31,778 nucleotides of DNA from a virus, in IMG/VR virus record IMGVR_UViG_3300032304_000746, positions 1 to 31,778 of that record; one strand, written 5' to 3'. Positions 20,836-28,753 of the stretch are shown one piece after another; positions within the stretch are counted from its first letter, which is position 1; every line of letters starts with the position of its first letter. A program made the translations under genes and the position numbers. Below the pieces are notes generated by a model. The model had not been told where the DNA came from. It searched no databases and saw only the letters and a list, made by a program, of their open reading frames with translations.

Positions 20836-20989
20836 ATGAGGGTCCCTTTTTTATAAACCGATACACCCAAAAAATAGTACCGGGGGTGTCGGGTCGGGGG
20901 GCCCACTCAGAACCCAAGCTGCTATAAAACCCGGCGTTCTAAATTTTTTTTTATAATTTTTTACAATATTCATTCCGCATTATGAAATG

Positions 20990-21192
20990 CTGCACTGCAT
21001 CCATACTACCCTGACACAGTTAATGAGAATCATTTTCATTTGCGGCTAAACAAAACAACGACTTAGAATACGATTGTCAGGGTAGTACTAGTAGTACGGG
21101 TCTATTCTTCTTTTTATTTTAATTTTAAAAAATAAAAAACGTAGTGGCGGTCATAACTGGAATAGACCCGTACTACCCTGACAATCCTGACA
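20990..21192 (+). repeat. Repeat R2 (second copy, next to virion genes)
   Basis: Same orientation and same order of elements as R1 (13443-13647): CCTGACA at 21010, inverted TGTCAGG at 21075, CCTGACA at 21177 and 21186. The dyad arms are TGTCAGGGTAGTAC plus GTAGTACGGGTCTAT (21075-21105) and ATAGACCCGTACTACCCTGACA spread over 21162-21183, flanking a T/A-rich stretch. Here the first CCTGACA is also preceded by TACTAC, extending the match to the dyad arms. Two such sites 7.5 kb apart suit a paired replication origin. Confidence 0.85.
21022..21040. promoter_or_regulatory. Imperfect Fur-box-like palindrome in R2
   Basis: AATGAGAATCATTTTCATT, 9-1-9 arrangement with one broken pair; the equivalent in R1 is perfect. 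Confidence 0.35.
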
Positions 21193-21247
21193 AAAGGGGA
21201 CAGAGTCAACTTATATTTTTACAATGTGGGACGCTTTACTGGGATTG

Positions 21248-21264
21248 TTTGCATTAGTTAAAGT
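21248..21264 (+). promoter_or_regulatory. Recurrent phage promoter motif, degenerate copy 3
   Basis: TTTGCATTAGTTAAAGT directly before ATG 21265. The TATAGGA part is replaced by GTATGAG, with the start codon inside it. No hairpin lies just upstream. If it initiates at the usual place the message would be almost leaderless. Confidence 0.4.
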
Positions 21265-21573
21265 ATGAGCAAGTACGTATATCAAATTCAAGGAGCGCTA
21301 GAAAGCGCTAGTGGACAGTTCCAAGGATTGCGGGTATTGGTATGCGACTTATACAATTTCGATTCGGTAGACGTACCCATGGAAATCCTAGACAAAGAGA
21401 CGGCTCGGTACATTGAGTTCCGTTTAAGAGTCACCACGGAAACCATGAATATCCAAAAGCTACCCATATCGGTTCAAAACAAAATACGAGCGCCGTTAGG
21501 GCGATGGCTGGATGAATGGGTCCTCGAGAATTTTTATGGCGATATTAGCAACAGAAAAAGTACTAACGCTTGA
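21265..21573 (+). CDS. Hypothetical protein, 102 aa
   Basis: First rightward gene. 102 residues: a beta-rich start (KYVYQIQGALESASGQFQGL), RVLVCDLYNFDSVDVPMEIL, and a helical basic end (KIRAPLGRWLDEWVLENFYG). No HTH or ATPase motif, so I do not call it the small terminase despite its position. No clear ribosome site; the ATG sits within the promoter-like motif. Overlaps the intein-like gene by 38 bases. Confidence 0.6.
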   Translation: MSKYVYQIQGALESASGQFQGLRVLVCDLYNFDSVDVPMEILDKETARYIEFRLRVTTETMNIQKLPISVQNKIRAPLGRWLDEWVLENFYGDISNRKSTNA

Positions 21574-22528
21574 CTACTGGAAGCCAGCAGAAAAGATTCA
21601 GGTTGGCGATTATGTATTTAATCAAACTGGCGACCTAGTTAAAGTAACCCTGGTACAAAAGTATCGCGCGGAGAACTGTTATCAAGTTACCTTCAACGAC
21701 CACCTTACCGTTTCGGGCGATGAGAAGCTCAACTTCCCGTTCGAGAACCACAAGTACCGTTCTAGGGTGTCGTTGTATAAGGGTCGGTTTAAGTTTAGGC
21801 GTCCGTTAGGCGACATAACGGTAGAGAAACTAAAAGACAGGCCGCTAAAGAAGGTCCCTGGAATACGATTAATATCGGTTCCTACCGCACATCCGTTAAA
21901 ACTCCCCCATCAAACGCTACCCATCCCTCCATTTGTGTTTGGCTATTGGTTTTTTAATAGAAAATTGCATAATAAAATGATCTTTAGTAAGAATCGGCAG
22001 GAGGAGATCACCCAGCGCTTCAAAGATTGCGGGTACAAAGTCATTGTGGGCAATAAAACACCCAACAACGAGCGGTACTTTACGGTTTCGCCATCGATTG
22101 AGTTGCAATTGGCGCCCAATGTACCCACTCGAATACCAAACAACTACCTCTTGGCGTCCGAAGAGCAGCGTATTGAGCTGCTGCAAGGCATCTTGGCAGC
22201 AAAAAGCCGGCAATATTCCAGAGAAAAGAATATATTTCGGGTTTCCAACAAAAATCTGCGACTTTTGGTGCAGGTTCAGTCTATAATCGAATCACTGGGT
22301 AGTAAAACTACCTTGGAACACAACCAACGTTGTACGAACTACATACTTTTTTTTAAATCAAAGATCGATTTGGTACCCAACCAGGATTTATCAAAAACTA
22401 AAATCCAGCTTGGTAGACGGTACCCTAAATTAATTGAGCCACTTAACCCTCAGTCTTGTGTGTACATCGAAACTGAAGGTAAGTTCAATCACATTCTCGT
22501 AGGAGAAGGGTTTATACCATGTCGTTAA
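21536..22528 (+). CDS. Free-standing decayed intein (Hint plus LAGLIDADG-like), splice-dead
   Basis: 330 residues with intein layout but no extein. Start ATG 21536. Block A: LATEKVLTLDYWKPAEKIQVG then DYVFNQTGDLVKVTLV matches intein N-termini, but Met1 sits where the splicing Cys/Ser1 should be. Block B (LTVSGDEKLNFPFENHK) lacks the usual TxxH. Middle ~130-270: FVFGYWFF and ELLQGILAAK recall LAGLIDADG motifs, both without the catalytic Asp, and a C-terminal SNKNLRLLVQVQSIIESLG helix. Block F: VYIETEGKFNHILVGEGFIP ends CR instead of His-Asn-Cys/Ser. Its end overlaps the TerL start by 10 bases. A domesticated intein working in trans or as a binding protein for TerL is inferred. Confidence 0.75.
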   Translation: MAILATEKVLTLDYWKPAEKIQVGDYVFNQTGDLVKVTLVQKYRAENCYQVTFNDHLTVSGDEKLNFPFENHKYRSRVSLYKGRFKFRRPLGDITVEKLKDRPLKKVPGIRLISVPTAHPLKLPHQTLPIPPFVFGYWFFNRKLHNKMIFSKNRQEEITQRFKDCGYKVIVGNKTPNNERYFTVSPSIELQLAPNVPTRIPNNYLLASEEQRIELLQGILAAKSRQYSREKNIFRVSNKNLRLLVQVQSIIESLGSKTTLEHNQRCTNYILFFKSKIDLVPNQDLSKTKIQLGRRYPKLIEPLNPQSCVYIETEGKFNHILVGEGFIPCR

Positions 22529-23964
22529 CACCTAAACAAGAAGCAATACTTAAAAAATTCGCGGAGTCGCATAAGCACTGGCCCAAACAACAGCTTGAGG
22601 CGGCTATTTGGCAGGTCAAATGGCACTTGCAGGCGCTTCCGCACCAAAGAGAACCAGAGGATGGGCAGTATGATACGTTTCTTATGTTGGCTGGTCGAGG
22701 ATCGGGCAAGACGCACACGGCTAGTCATTGGATTGGCATTCGTGCTTGGATGTACGACAACACTCGTTGGTTGGTCACAGCCCCTACCTCAAATGATATA
22801 CGGGCAACTTGTTTTGAAGGAGACTCCGGACTTCTTAATATCATCCCCTCGTCACTTATCCGAGATTACAACAAGTCCCTCTTTGAGATTACCCTTACCA
22901 ACGGATCCATCATCCAAGGTATTCCAGCATCCGAACCAGAACGGTACCGTGGTAAGCAGTACCATGGCGCTTGGTTCGACGAGCTGTGTGCGTTCGATTA
23001 CATCGATGATGCCTACGACGGCGTACAGTTTACCCTCCGTCTTAAGGACCCGCGAATCCCTCGAGTGCAGCAGATTATTACCACCACCCCCAAACCCAAA
23101 GAGCTCATCGTTGATCTCAACGAGGGAAAGGTAGGCGGGGACGTTTATGTAGCAAACGCCTCATCGTATGACAACCGTTCCAACCTGTCTGAAACGTTTT
23201 TCAAACAGCTTGAGACCTACGACGGCACCGACCTTGGCAGACAAGAGATCTACGGCGAGATCTTGGATCCAGAAGCCGCTGGTATTATAAAACGCAAGCA
23301 GTTTAGAATGTGGCCAGCCAACCGCGCAACCCCAGACCTGGAGTATGTGATTGCATCTTATGATCCGGCCACCAGCGAAAAGACAACCAACGACCCAACG
23401 GCGTGTACGGTATGGGGTGTGTTTGAACAGCTGGACGCGGGCACATCGGTCATACTGCTAGATGCATGGGACGCGCACATGTCCTACCCCGAGCTGCGTC
23501 GTAAGGTCATCGAAGACTTTAAGGAAGTAGTCTACGGCGCAGATAACGAGTTTGGAAAGGGCCGTAAAGCCGACCTGATACTCATGGAAGACAAATCCGC
23601 TGGTATCTCGCTGATCCTAGAACTCCAAGGCGCTGGCGTACCGGTCCGTGGATACAACCCTGGACGCGCAGATAAGGTGCAGCGGGTTAACATTGTGGCA
23701 CCCCTAGTAGCTAAGGGTAAAGTGTACATACCGGAAGACATGAAGCTCAAAGGCGACTTTGCAGACTGGGCCAAACGGTTCATCCGGCAGGTATGTTCGT
23801 TTCCAGAAGCAGGCGGGCACGATGACTATGTTGACTCCCTGTCCCAGGCATTGCGCGTACTGCGGGATTCGGGGTGGGTACGACTTGACCCCCTGCCAGC
23901 CCGCGATTACGACTACGCAGACGAAGATGTGGCAAAAAGATATTCAAATCCCTATGCCCAATAG
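22519..23964 (+). CDS. terL: Terminase large subunit (packaging ATPase-nuclease)
   Basis: 481 residues. ATPase: Walker A GRGSGKT (59-65), adenine-proximal TAPTSNDIRATCFEG, Walker B WFDEL (152-156), and coupling motif TTTPKP. Nuclease: YDPATSEKTTNDPTACTVWG with the first metal Asp, LMEDKSAG with the second, and HDDYVDSLSQAL with the last. The motor pumps DNA into the prohead and cuts it. The gene is uninterrupted; the intein-like gene precedes it with a 10-base overlap. It is followed by a hairpin-like GCCCAATAGGGC at its stop and then a promoter motif. Confidence 0.96.
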   Translation: MSLTPKQEAILKKFAESHKHWPKQQLEAAIWQVKWHLQALPHQREPEDGQYDTFLMLAGRGSGKTHTASHWIGIRAWMYDNTRWLVTAPTSNDIRATCFEGDSGLLNIIPSSLIRDYNKSLFEITLTNGSIIQGIPASEPERYRGKQYHGAWFDELCAFDYIDDAYDGVQFTLRLKDPRIPRVQQIITTTPKPKELIVDLNEGKVGGDVYVANASSYDNRSNLSETFFKQLETYDGTDLGRQEIYGEILDPEAAGIIKRKQFRMWPANRATPDLEYVIASYDPATSEKTTNDPTACTVWGVFEQLDAGTSVILLDAWDAHMSYPELRRKVIEDFKEVVYGADNEFGKGRKADLILMEDKSAGISLILELQGAGVPVRGYNPGRADKVQRVNIVAPLVAKGKVYIPEDMKLKGDFADWAKRFIRQVCSFPEAGGHDDYVDSLSQALRVLRDSGWVRLDPLPARDYDYADEDVAKRYSNPYAQ

Positions 23965-23980
23965 GGCGGAAAGGCTTTTC

Positions 23981-24003
23981 TTTTTGCATTAGTAGGTATA
24001 GGA
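23981..24003 (+). promoter_or_regulatory. Recurrent phage promoter motif, copy 4
   Basis: TTTTTGCATTAGTA, GG, TATAGGA, 28 bases upstream of the portal start. It follows GGGCGGAAAGGC (23964-23975) and a T run, the weakest of the upstream hairpins. Confidence 0.6.
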
Positions 24004-24031
24004 CAAATACATCCACCAAATTTAGAGACAT

Positions 24032-26839
24032 ATGGCACAACCCCAACTACCAATGCAGACCGGCAGTAATCTACCTAGCTTAGATCGGGAAGAAGACGTT
24101 AAGTTAGCGGCTGAGCAAGAAGCCGAAATGGATCATTACGAGGAAGTTTTGGGTTTAGACCCCTCTGAAGTCGAGCAAGAAGTAATCGAGCTTGACGATG
24201 GTTCCGTTGTCATTAACTTCCAAGACAAAAAGGGCCCGCTCAAGGATCCCGAGTTTTATGAAAACCTAGCCGAAGTACTCGACGAAGGGTTTTTAGATAC
24301 GTTGGCAAGCGACTACCTTGATCTGATTGATGAAGATAAAGAAGCCCGTAAAGAACGAGACAAGCAATACGAAGAAGGTCTTCGTAGGACTGGCTTAGGT
24401 AAGGACGCACCTGGAGGCGCGACATTCGATGGGGCTTCTAAAGTCGTCCACCCTATTATGGCTGAAGCGTGCGTTGACTTTGCATCGTCGTCTGCAAAAG
24501 AATTACTACCACCCGATGGTTTGGTTAAGTCCAACATCCGCGGTGAAGTAGACCGCGTTAAACAAGAAACCGCAGACCGTAAGGTTAGTTTCCTTAACTG
24601 GCAGCTTACCGAGCAGGTCCAAGAGTATCGTGATGAGATGGAGCAACTGCTCACTCAGCTACCCCTTGGTGGATCACAGTACCTCAAATGGCGTTTTGAT
24701 CAAGAACAAAAGCGTCCGATCTGTGAGTGGATCCCGATTGACAGTATTCTACTCCCTTACGCGACAACCAACTTCTACACCTCTGCGCGCATTACAGAAG
24801 TGCAAGACATAACGGAAGACATTTACCAGCAACGCATCGAGCAGGGTATCTACCGCGACATCGAAGACAACATTACGTCCGATGCTCCGATCGATGACAT
24901 GACTCGGTCAGAAAAAGCCAACAACAAGATTGAAGGCCGCGAGTCGTCTGGTAAAAACATCGACGGTTTGCGCCGTGTGTATGAGATCACATGCTACATG
25001 CGCATGGATGAGGATGATATTTCTGAAGGTGCGAGAGCGCCATATATTTTAACCATTGATGAGTCGTCAGGCAAAGTATTAGCGCTGTACCGTAACTGGG
25101 AAGCCAATGATGACAAAATGGAAAAACTGGAGTGGTATGTTGAATTTAAATTCATTCCTTGGCGCGGTGCATACGCTATTGGTCTCCCCCATCTTATCGG
25201 CGGTCTATCAGCTGCTCTTACTGGTTCTCTTCGTGCGTTACTTGACGCCGCGCATATTAACAACTCTCAGACAATGCTTAAGCTCAAAGGCGGACGCATT
25301 GGTGGTCAGAGTGACCGGATCGAACCGACCCAAGTAATTGAGATCGAAGGCGCGCCCGGCGTAGACGACGTACGTAAGATTGCAATGCCCATGCCGTTCA
25401 ATCCGCCGTCTGGCGTGTTGTTGGAGCTGATGGGTTGGCTTACTAATGCGGCTAAGGGTGTGGTTAGCACAGCTGAAGAAAAGATTGGCGAAGCAAACAA
25501 CAACATGCCAGTGGGCACAGCCCAAGCTCTGATCGAGCAAGGTGCTAAGGTGTTCTCTGCCATTCATGCACGCCTGCATCGTAGCCAAGCTAAGTCGCTT
25601 AAGATTATTTCGCGCCTCAATCATTGGTACTTGGAAGAGATGGACAACCAGTCCGGCCAAGAAATCAAGGTACGCGACTTTGCATACAACAATGATGTCT
25701 GCCCAGTATCCGATCCTAACATTTTTTCTGAGACACAGCGGGTTGCACAAAACCAAGCTCTGTTACAGATGGCCACATCGGCACCCCCTGGAATGTTTGA
25801 CATCCGCGGCGTGTACCGTAGAGTATTGACACAGCTTAAAGTGCCAAACGTAGATGAGATTCTGCCAAACCCAATGGGTGCTAAAGAGTCTAATCCAGCG
25901 CTTGAGAACGTATCGATGACCATGGGTCGTCCTGCTGCTGCGTACCCAGACCAAGACCACATCGCGCATTTAAAGATTCACCTCGAGTACGCTAAGAACC
26001 CAGCATACGGCGGCAACCCAGTGATTGGTCCGGTGTTTGCTCCCCATGCGTTAGAGCACATCAAGCAGCACTTGACACTACACTATCTGCAGTCCATGCG
26101 CGGGTATGTAGCACAGGCAGCTGGTGGACGCGATACCTTGGAACTGCATCAAGAGAAGCCACTAGATCAAGAAGCCCAGCAAGCATTGGCTCTAGCATCC
26201 AGCCTCGTTGCGCAAGACTCGCAGCAAGAGTTGCAGCCGTTTGTTCAAGAGATCCAGCAACTGGCACAAAAAGTACAACAGGCAAACCAGCAACGTCAAG
26301 AGTCCGCAGCATTGGCAGATCCTACGGCGCAGGTTATCCTTAAAACTCAGATGGCTGAAACAGAACGTAAAGCCAAAGAGTCACAAGCTAAGATGGCAGC
26401 TGAACTGCAACGTTCCCAGCAAGACTACGAACTGCGTATTGCTGACTTGCAACGCGACGTGCAAGAACTGGTTGCTAAGTATCAAACGCAGTCTGACATT
26501 GATCAGCAACAGAACGCTAAAGACATCGCACTGGCCAACATTAACAATGCCGCCAAAGAGCGTGTTGCCATGATCCAAGCTGGCGCGCAGTTAAATGTGC
26601 AACAAGCCCAGCTCGTACATGAGCAGAATTTATCGGCAATTGAGGCTACTAAGGCGGCGGAACAAGACATTCGCCAACATGGAATTACGATGGAACAGCA
26701 GGCGTTTCAAGCGCAGGCAGCGCAACAAAACCATCAACTTGAGCTGGAAAAGCAAGCGCTATTAGCAAACCAGCAATATGAGCAGCAAATGGCGCAACAA
26801 GCAGTACCACCAACAACACCCCCAACAGGAGTAATCTAA
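24032..26839 (+). CDS. Portal protein (P22-like) with long Gln-rich C-terminal extension
   Basis: 935 residues. The portal ring sits at one capsid vertex and is the DNA channel. Core ~90-620: SKVVHPIMAEACVDFASSSA, AKELLPPDG, then the wing/stem region LSAALTGSLRALLDAAHINN and an SGVLLELMGWLTNAAKGVVS helix, which match long portals of P22-type phages. Residues ~690-935 form a Gln/Ala-rich coiled coil (QQLAQKVQQANQQRQESAAL, further repeats to the end), probably the crown or an internal barrel as in P22. Starts at ATG 24032 with a weak AGAGAC site. First gene of the head operon. Confidence 0.9.
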   Translation: MAQPQLPMQTGSNLPSLDREEDVKLAAEQEAEMDHYEEVLGLDPSEVEQEVIELDDGSVVINFQDKKGPLKDPEFYENLAEVLDEGFLDTLASDYLDLIDEDKEARKERDKQYEEGLRRTGLGKDAPGGATFDGASKVVHPIMAEACVDFASSSAKELLPPDGLVKSNIRGEVDRVKQETADRKVSFLNWQLTEQVQEYRDEMEQLLTQLPLGGSQYLKWRFDQEQKRPICEWIPIDSILLPYATTNFYTSARITEVQDITEDIYQQRIEQGIYRDIEDNITSDAPIDDMTRSEKANNKIEGRESSGKNIDGLRRVYEITCYMRMDEDDISEGARAPYILTIDESSGKVLALYRNWEANDDKMEKLEWYVEFKFIPWRGAYAIGLPHLIGGLSAALTGSLRALLDAAHINNSQTMLKLKGGRIGGQSDRIEPTQVIEIEGAPGVDDVRKIAMPMPFNPPSGVLLELMGWLTNAAKGVVSTAEEKIGEANNNMPVGTAQALIEQGAKVFSAIHARLHRSQAKSLKIISRLNHWYLEEMDNQSGQEIKVRDFAYNNDVCPVSDPNIFSETQRVAQNQALLQMATSAPPGMFDIRGVYRRVLTQLKVPNVDEILPNPMGAKESNPALENVSMTMGRPAAAYPDQDHIAHLKIHLEYAKNPAYGGNPVIGPVFAPHALEHIKQHLTLHYLQSMRGYVAQAAGGRDTLELHQEKPLDQEAQQALALASSLVAQDSQQELQPFVQEIQQLAQKVQQANQQRQESAALADPTAQVILKTQMAETERKAKESQAKMAAELQRSQQDYELRIADLQRDVQELVAKYQTQSDIDQQQNAKDIALANINNAAKERVAMIQAGAQLNVQQAQLVHEQNLSAIEATKAAEQDIRQHGITMEQQAFQAQAAQQNHQLELEKQALLANQQYEQQMAQQAVPPTTPPTGVI

Positions 26840-27055
26840 ATGGCAAACGATAAGAACCTACAAGGTTTTAGACAGACATACCAGGAAACTGGTAAGTTAT
26901 CCAGCGGCGGCGGCCCTGACGACAAAACACTTGACACAGGCCCATCTGGTTCCAAGCGTGCAAACAATGCACCAGCAAACAAAAAGAACGTCCGCTCAAG
27001 CAAAGTAGGTCCAGATAAGAACCTCAATGATATCGGCGGCGGTAATTTTTATTGA
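26840..27055 (+). CDS. Hypothetical low-complexity protein, 71 aa
   Basis: 71 residues, Asn/Gly/Lys-rich and probably disordered: DKNLQGFRQTYQETGKLSSG, then GPSGSKRANNAPANKKNVRS. It directly follows the portal stop and ends before a terminator hairpin. Similar short disordered proteins follow portals in environmental phages; role unknown, perhaps a minor virion part. Confidence 0.7.
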   Translation: MANDKNLQGFRQTYQETGKLSSGGGPDDKTLDTGPSGSKRANNAPANKKNVRSSKVGPDKNLNDIGGGNFY

Positions 27056-27062
27056 TGTTTGG

Positions 27063-27097
27063 GGCGGAATCATCCGCCTTTTTGCATTAGTAAGATT
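27063..27097 (+). terminator. Terminator hairpin with degenerate promoter motif (copy 5)
   Basis: GGCGGA / ATCA / TCCGCC is a perfect 6-bp stem followed by TTTTTGCATTAGTA at 27079-27092. The part after AGTA is AGATT and then ATG, not TATAGGA, so termination is better supported than initiation. Confidence 0.65.
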
Positions 27098-27289
27098 ATG
27101 AAGGACTTTATCAGCGAAATTATCGGTCGTGTAAAGACTGAGCGTAGTAACCTAGCGGACACTGTCACCGCGGGCATGAATGTAAATACATTTGAAGACT
27201 ACCAGCGCCTTGTTGGGCGATATGAGGGATTCACAATTGTTTTAGACATGATTAATGAAATTTTGACAGAAGACGACGAAGAAGCATAG
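27098..27289 (+). CDS. Hypothetical acidic protein, 63 aa
   Basis: Start chosen at ATG 27098 (MKDFISEIIGRVKTERSNLA); a longer frame upstream would run into the hairpin. Helical, ends INEILTEDDEEA. Related short helical proteins with this layout (GRVKTERSNLADTV...YQRLVGRYEGF) occur next to phage head genes, role unknown. No clear ribosome site. Confidence 0.65.
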   Translation: MKDFISEIIGRVKTERSNLADTVTAGMNVNTFEDYQRLVGRYEGFTIVLDMINEILTEDDEEA

Positions 27290-27305
27290 AAAGGATTACC
27301 GTACG

Positions 27306-27743
27306 GTGATTGATTTTAAACAGCAAGACGAACCAGATTTACGTAGCGAGCAGGAATGCTTTCCAGAAATAGATCCGGGGGTTGAAATTCTTGGAGACCG
27401 AGTATTGGTGCAATTGCGCCGCGAAAAGGTCACAAGTAAAGGCGGTATCCTTCTTGTAGAGGAAACCAGACAAACATTACGCTTTAATGAAACGGTAGCT
27501 AAAGTAATCAGCATCGGTCCCCTGGCATACAAAAGCCCAGATGACCTATCACAATGGCCTGAAGGCCCTTGGTGCAAAGTTGGTGACTTAGTTCGTACGA
27601 TTAAGTACGGCGGCGATCGGTTTGTAGTGCAGCCAGACGATAACGGCGCCCCAGTGGTATTTATTACACTACAGGCGCGTGAAGTGATCTCTAGGATCAA
27701 GTCATTTGAGGCAGCGCAAAAAATGAAAGCGTTCGTAGATTAA
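27306..27743 (+). CDS. GroES-like co-chaperonin (Cpn10 fold)
   Basis: 145 residues, about 50 longer than GroES. After ~28 acidic residues comes EILGDRVLVQLRREKVTSKG then GILLVEETRQTLRFNETVAK, VISIG; VGDLVRTIKYGGDRFVV; and VFITLQAREVISRI. These are the strands of the GroES fold, with TSKGGILL in the place of the mobile loop that binds GroEL. Phage co-chaperonins (T4 gp31) let host GroEL fold the capsid protein; the gene is near scaffold and capsid. GTG 27306 preceded by AAAGGA is used. N- and C-terminal additions are unusual. Confidence 0.85.
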   Translation: MIDFKQQDEPDLRSEQECFPEIDPGVEILGDRVLVQLRREKVTSKGGILLVEETRQTLRFNETVAKVISIGPLAYKSPDDLSQWPEGPWCKVGDLVRTIKYGGDRFVVQPDDNGAPVVFITLQAREVISRIKSFEAAQKMKAFVD

Positions 27744-27761
27744 CTTTGTAGAAAGTAGAGA

Positions 27762-28748
27762 ATGGCAGATAATGAAAAAGATGTTCCTATCAAGGAACGG
27801 GAAGACGGGTCAATACTTGCCCGCGTCGAACTCCCTGAACAAATCGAAGATGATGAAGTAGAAGTCAAAGTACAAGCGTCAGACGACGGTGAAGACGATC
27901 AGCAAGACGAAGATCAGCCTTCTGATGACCAAGATAATGACGACGAATCAGAAGAAGATCGCGAGAAGATTCGCGAGGCGCGCAGAGAAGAACGGCAGCT
28001 AAAGAAAGCACTTCAAAAGCAACGTGAAGTTTCTGCCAAGCACAAGATTACTGCACTTGAGCGCCGCAACGAAGATTTAGCCAAACGCTTGGCCGCTGTA
28101 GAGAATACAGCAGCATCTTACCAGTTTGCGCAGATCGACAAGGCCGTGGAAGATGAAGCCACCCGTGTTGAGTACGCCAAAATGAAGATGGTACAGGCAG
28201 CGCAGGCTGGAGATGTTGCAGCTCAAATGGAATACTTAGATCAATTAACAGACGCTAAACAACGTCTTAATGAAGCACAGCATTACAAGAAACAACAGCT
28301 CGAAGCTGCGAAGTCACCAAGGCAAAATGTTCCAAACCCAGTCAGTACGGAAGTACAGCAAAATGCAACAGGTTGGTTACGGAAGAATTCTTGGTTTGAT
28401 CCACAAGCTCGAGATACCGATAGTAGAATTGCCAAAGTAGTTGACCAAGAGCTCGTCGCTGATGGTTGGGATCCAGCTGATCCTGAGTATTGGGATGAAT
28501 TAGATAATCGTTTATCTGCTCGTTTGCCACACCGTTATACCGCCAAAGGTGGGAATAACCAACGACGCACAGCAGGCCCAACAGCCTCTAGCCGAGTAGC
28601 AAACACAGCAAGTTCCAAGCCAGGGACCATTACGCTTTCAAGAGAACGCGTAAGTGCAATTAAAGACGCTGGCGCATGGGACGATGTAACTAAACGAAAT
28701 AAAATGATCCGTGCATATGCACAATACGATCGCGACAATAAAGGTTAA
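27762..28748 (+). CDS. Head scaffolding protein
   Basis: 328 residues. The first ~75 are extremely acidic with runs of Asp/Glu (VQASDDGEDDQQDEDQPSDD); then a long coiled coil (EEDREKIREARREERQLKKA to about 160), then linker and WLRKNSWFDPQARDTDS; a basic tail near the end. This composition and place between portal/GroES and the capsid genes fit a scaffold that fills the prohead and leaves before packaging. No protease is seen in the window, so release may not need cleavage. Confidence 0.8.
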   Translation: MADNEKDVPIKEREDGSILARVELPEQIEDDEVEVKVQASDDGEDDQQDEDQPSDDQDNDDESEEDREKIREARREERQLKKALQKQREVSAKHKITALERRNEDLAKRLAAVENTAASYQFAQIDKAVEDEATRVEYAKMKMVQAAQAGDVAAQMEYLDQLTDAKQRLNEAQHYKKQQLEAAKSPRQNVPNPVSTEVQQNATGWLRKNSWFDPQARDTDSRIAKVVDQELVADGWDPADPEYWDELDNRLSARLPHRYTAKGGNNQRRTAGPTASSRVANTASSKPGTITLSRERVSAIKDAGAWDDVTKRNKMIRAYAQYDRDNKG

Positions 28749-28753
28749 TTATC

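Larger units (their letters stand above)
20261..21264. other. 1-kb non-coding divergence region
   Basis: No convincing gene on either strand between the leftward and rightward blocks. It holds three hairpins with CCCT/AGGG stems (20319-20340, 20373-20390, 20517-20534), a perfect TTAAACGCGTTTAA palindrome (20455-20468), the palindrome array (20581-20835), a G-run stretch (20881-20903), repeat R2, and a promoter-like motif (21248-21264). A short open frame at 20368-20481 (minus, 37 aa) lacks a ribosome site and I leave it out. Confidence 0.8.

Noticed and set aside
13443-21192. R1/R2 as ends of a transposon or MITE pair
   Set aside because: They are direct, not inverted, to each other; their internal dyads are not at the ends; no transposase lies between them and no target duplication is seen.
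21265-21573. Small terminase by position next to terL
   Set aside because: No helix-turn-helix or typical oligomerisation helices are visible in the 102 residues.
21536-23964. Split or trans-splicing intein assembling TerL
   Set aside because: TerL is complete with its own start and all motifs, and the splicing residues of the intein-like protein are missing.
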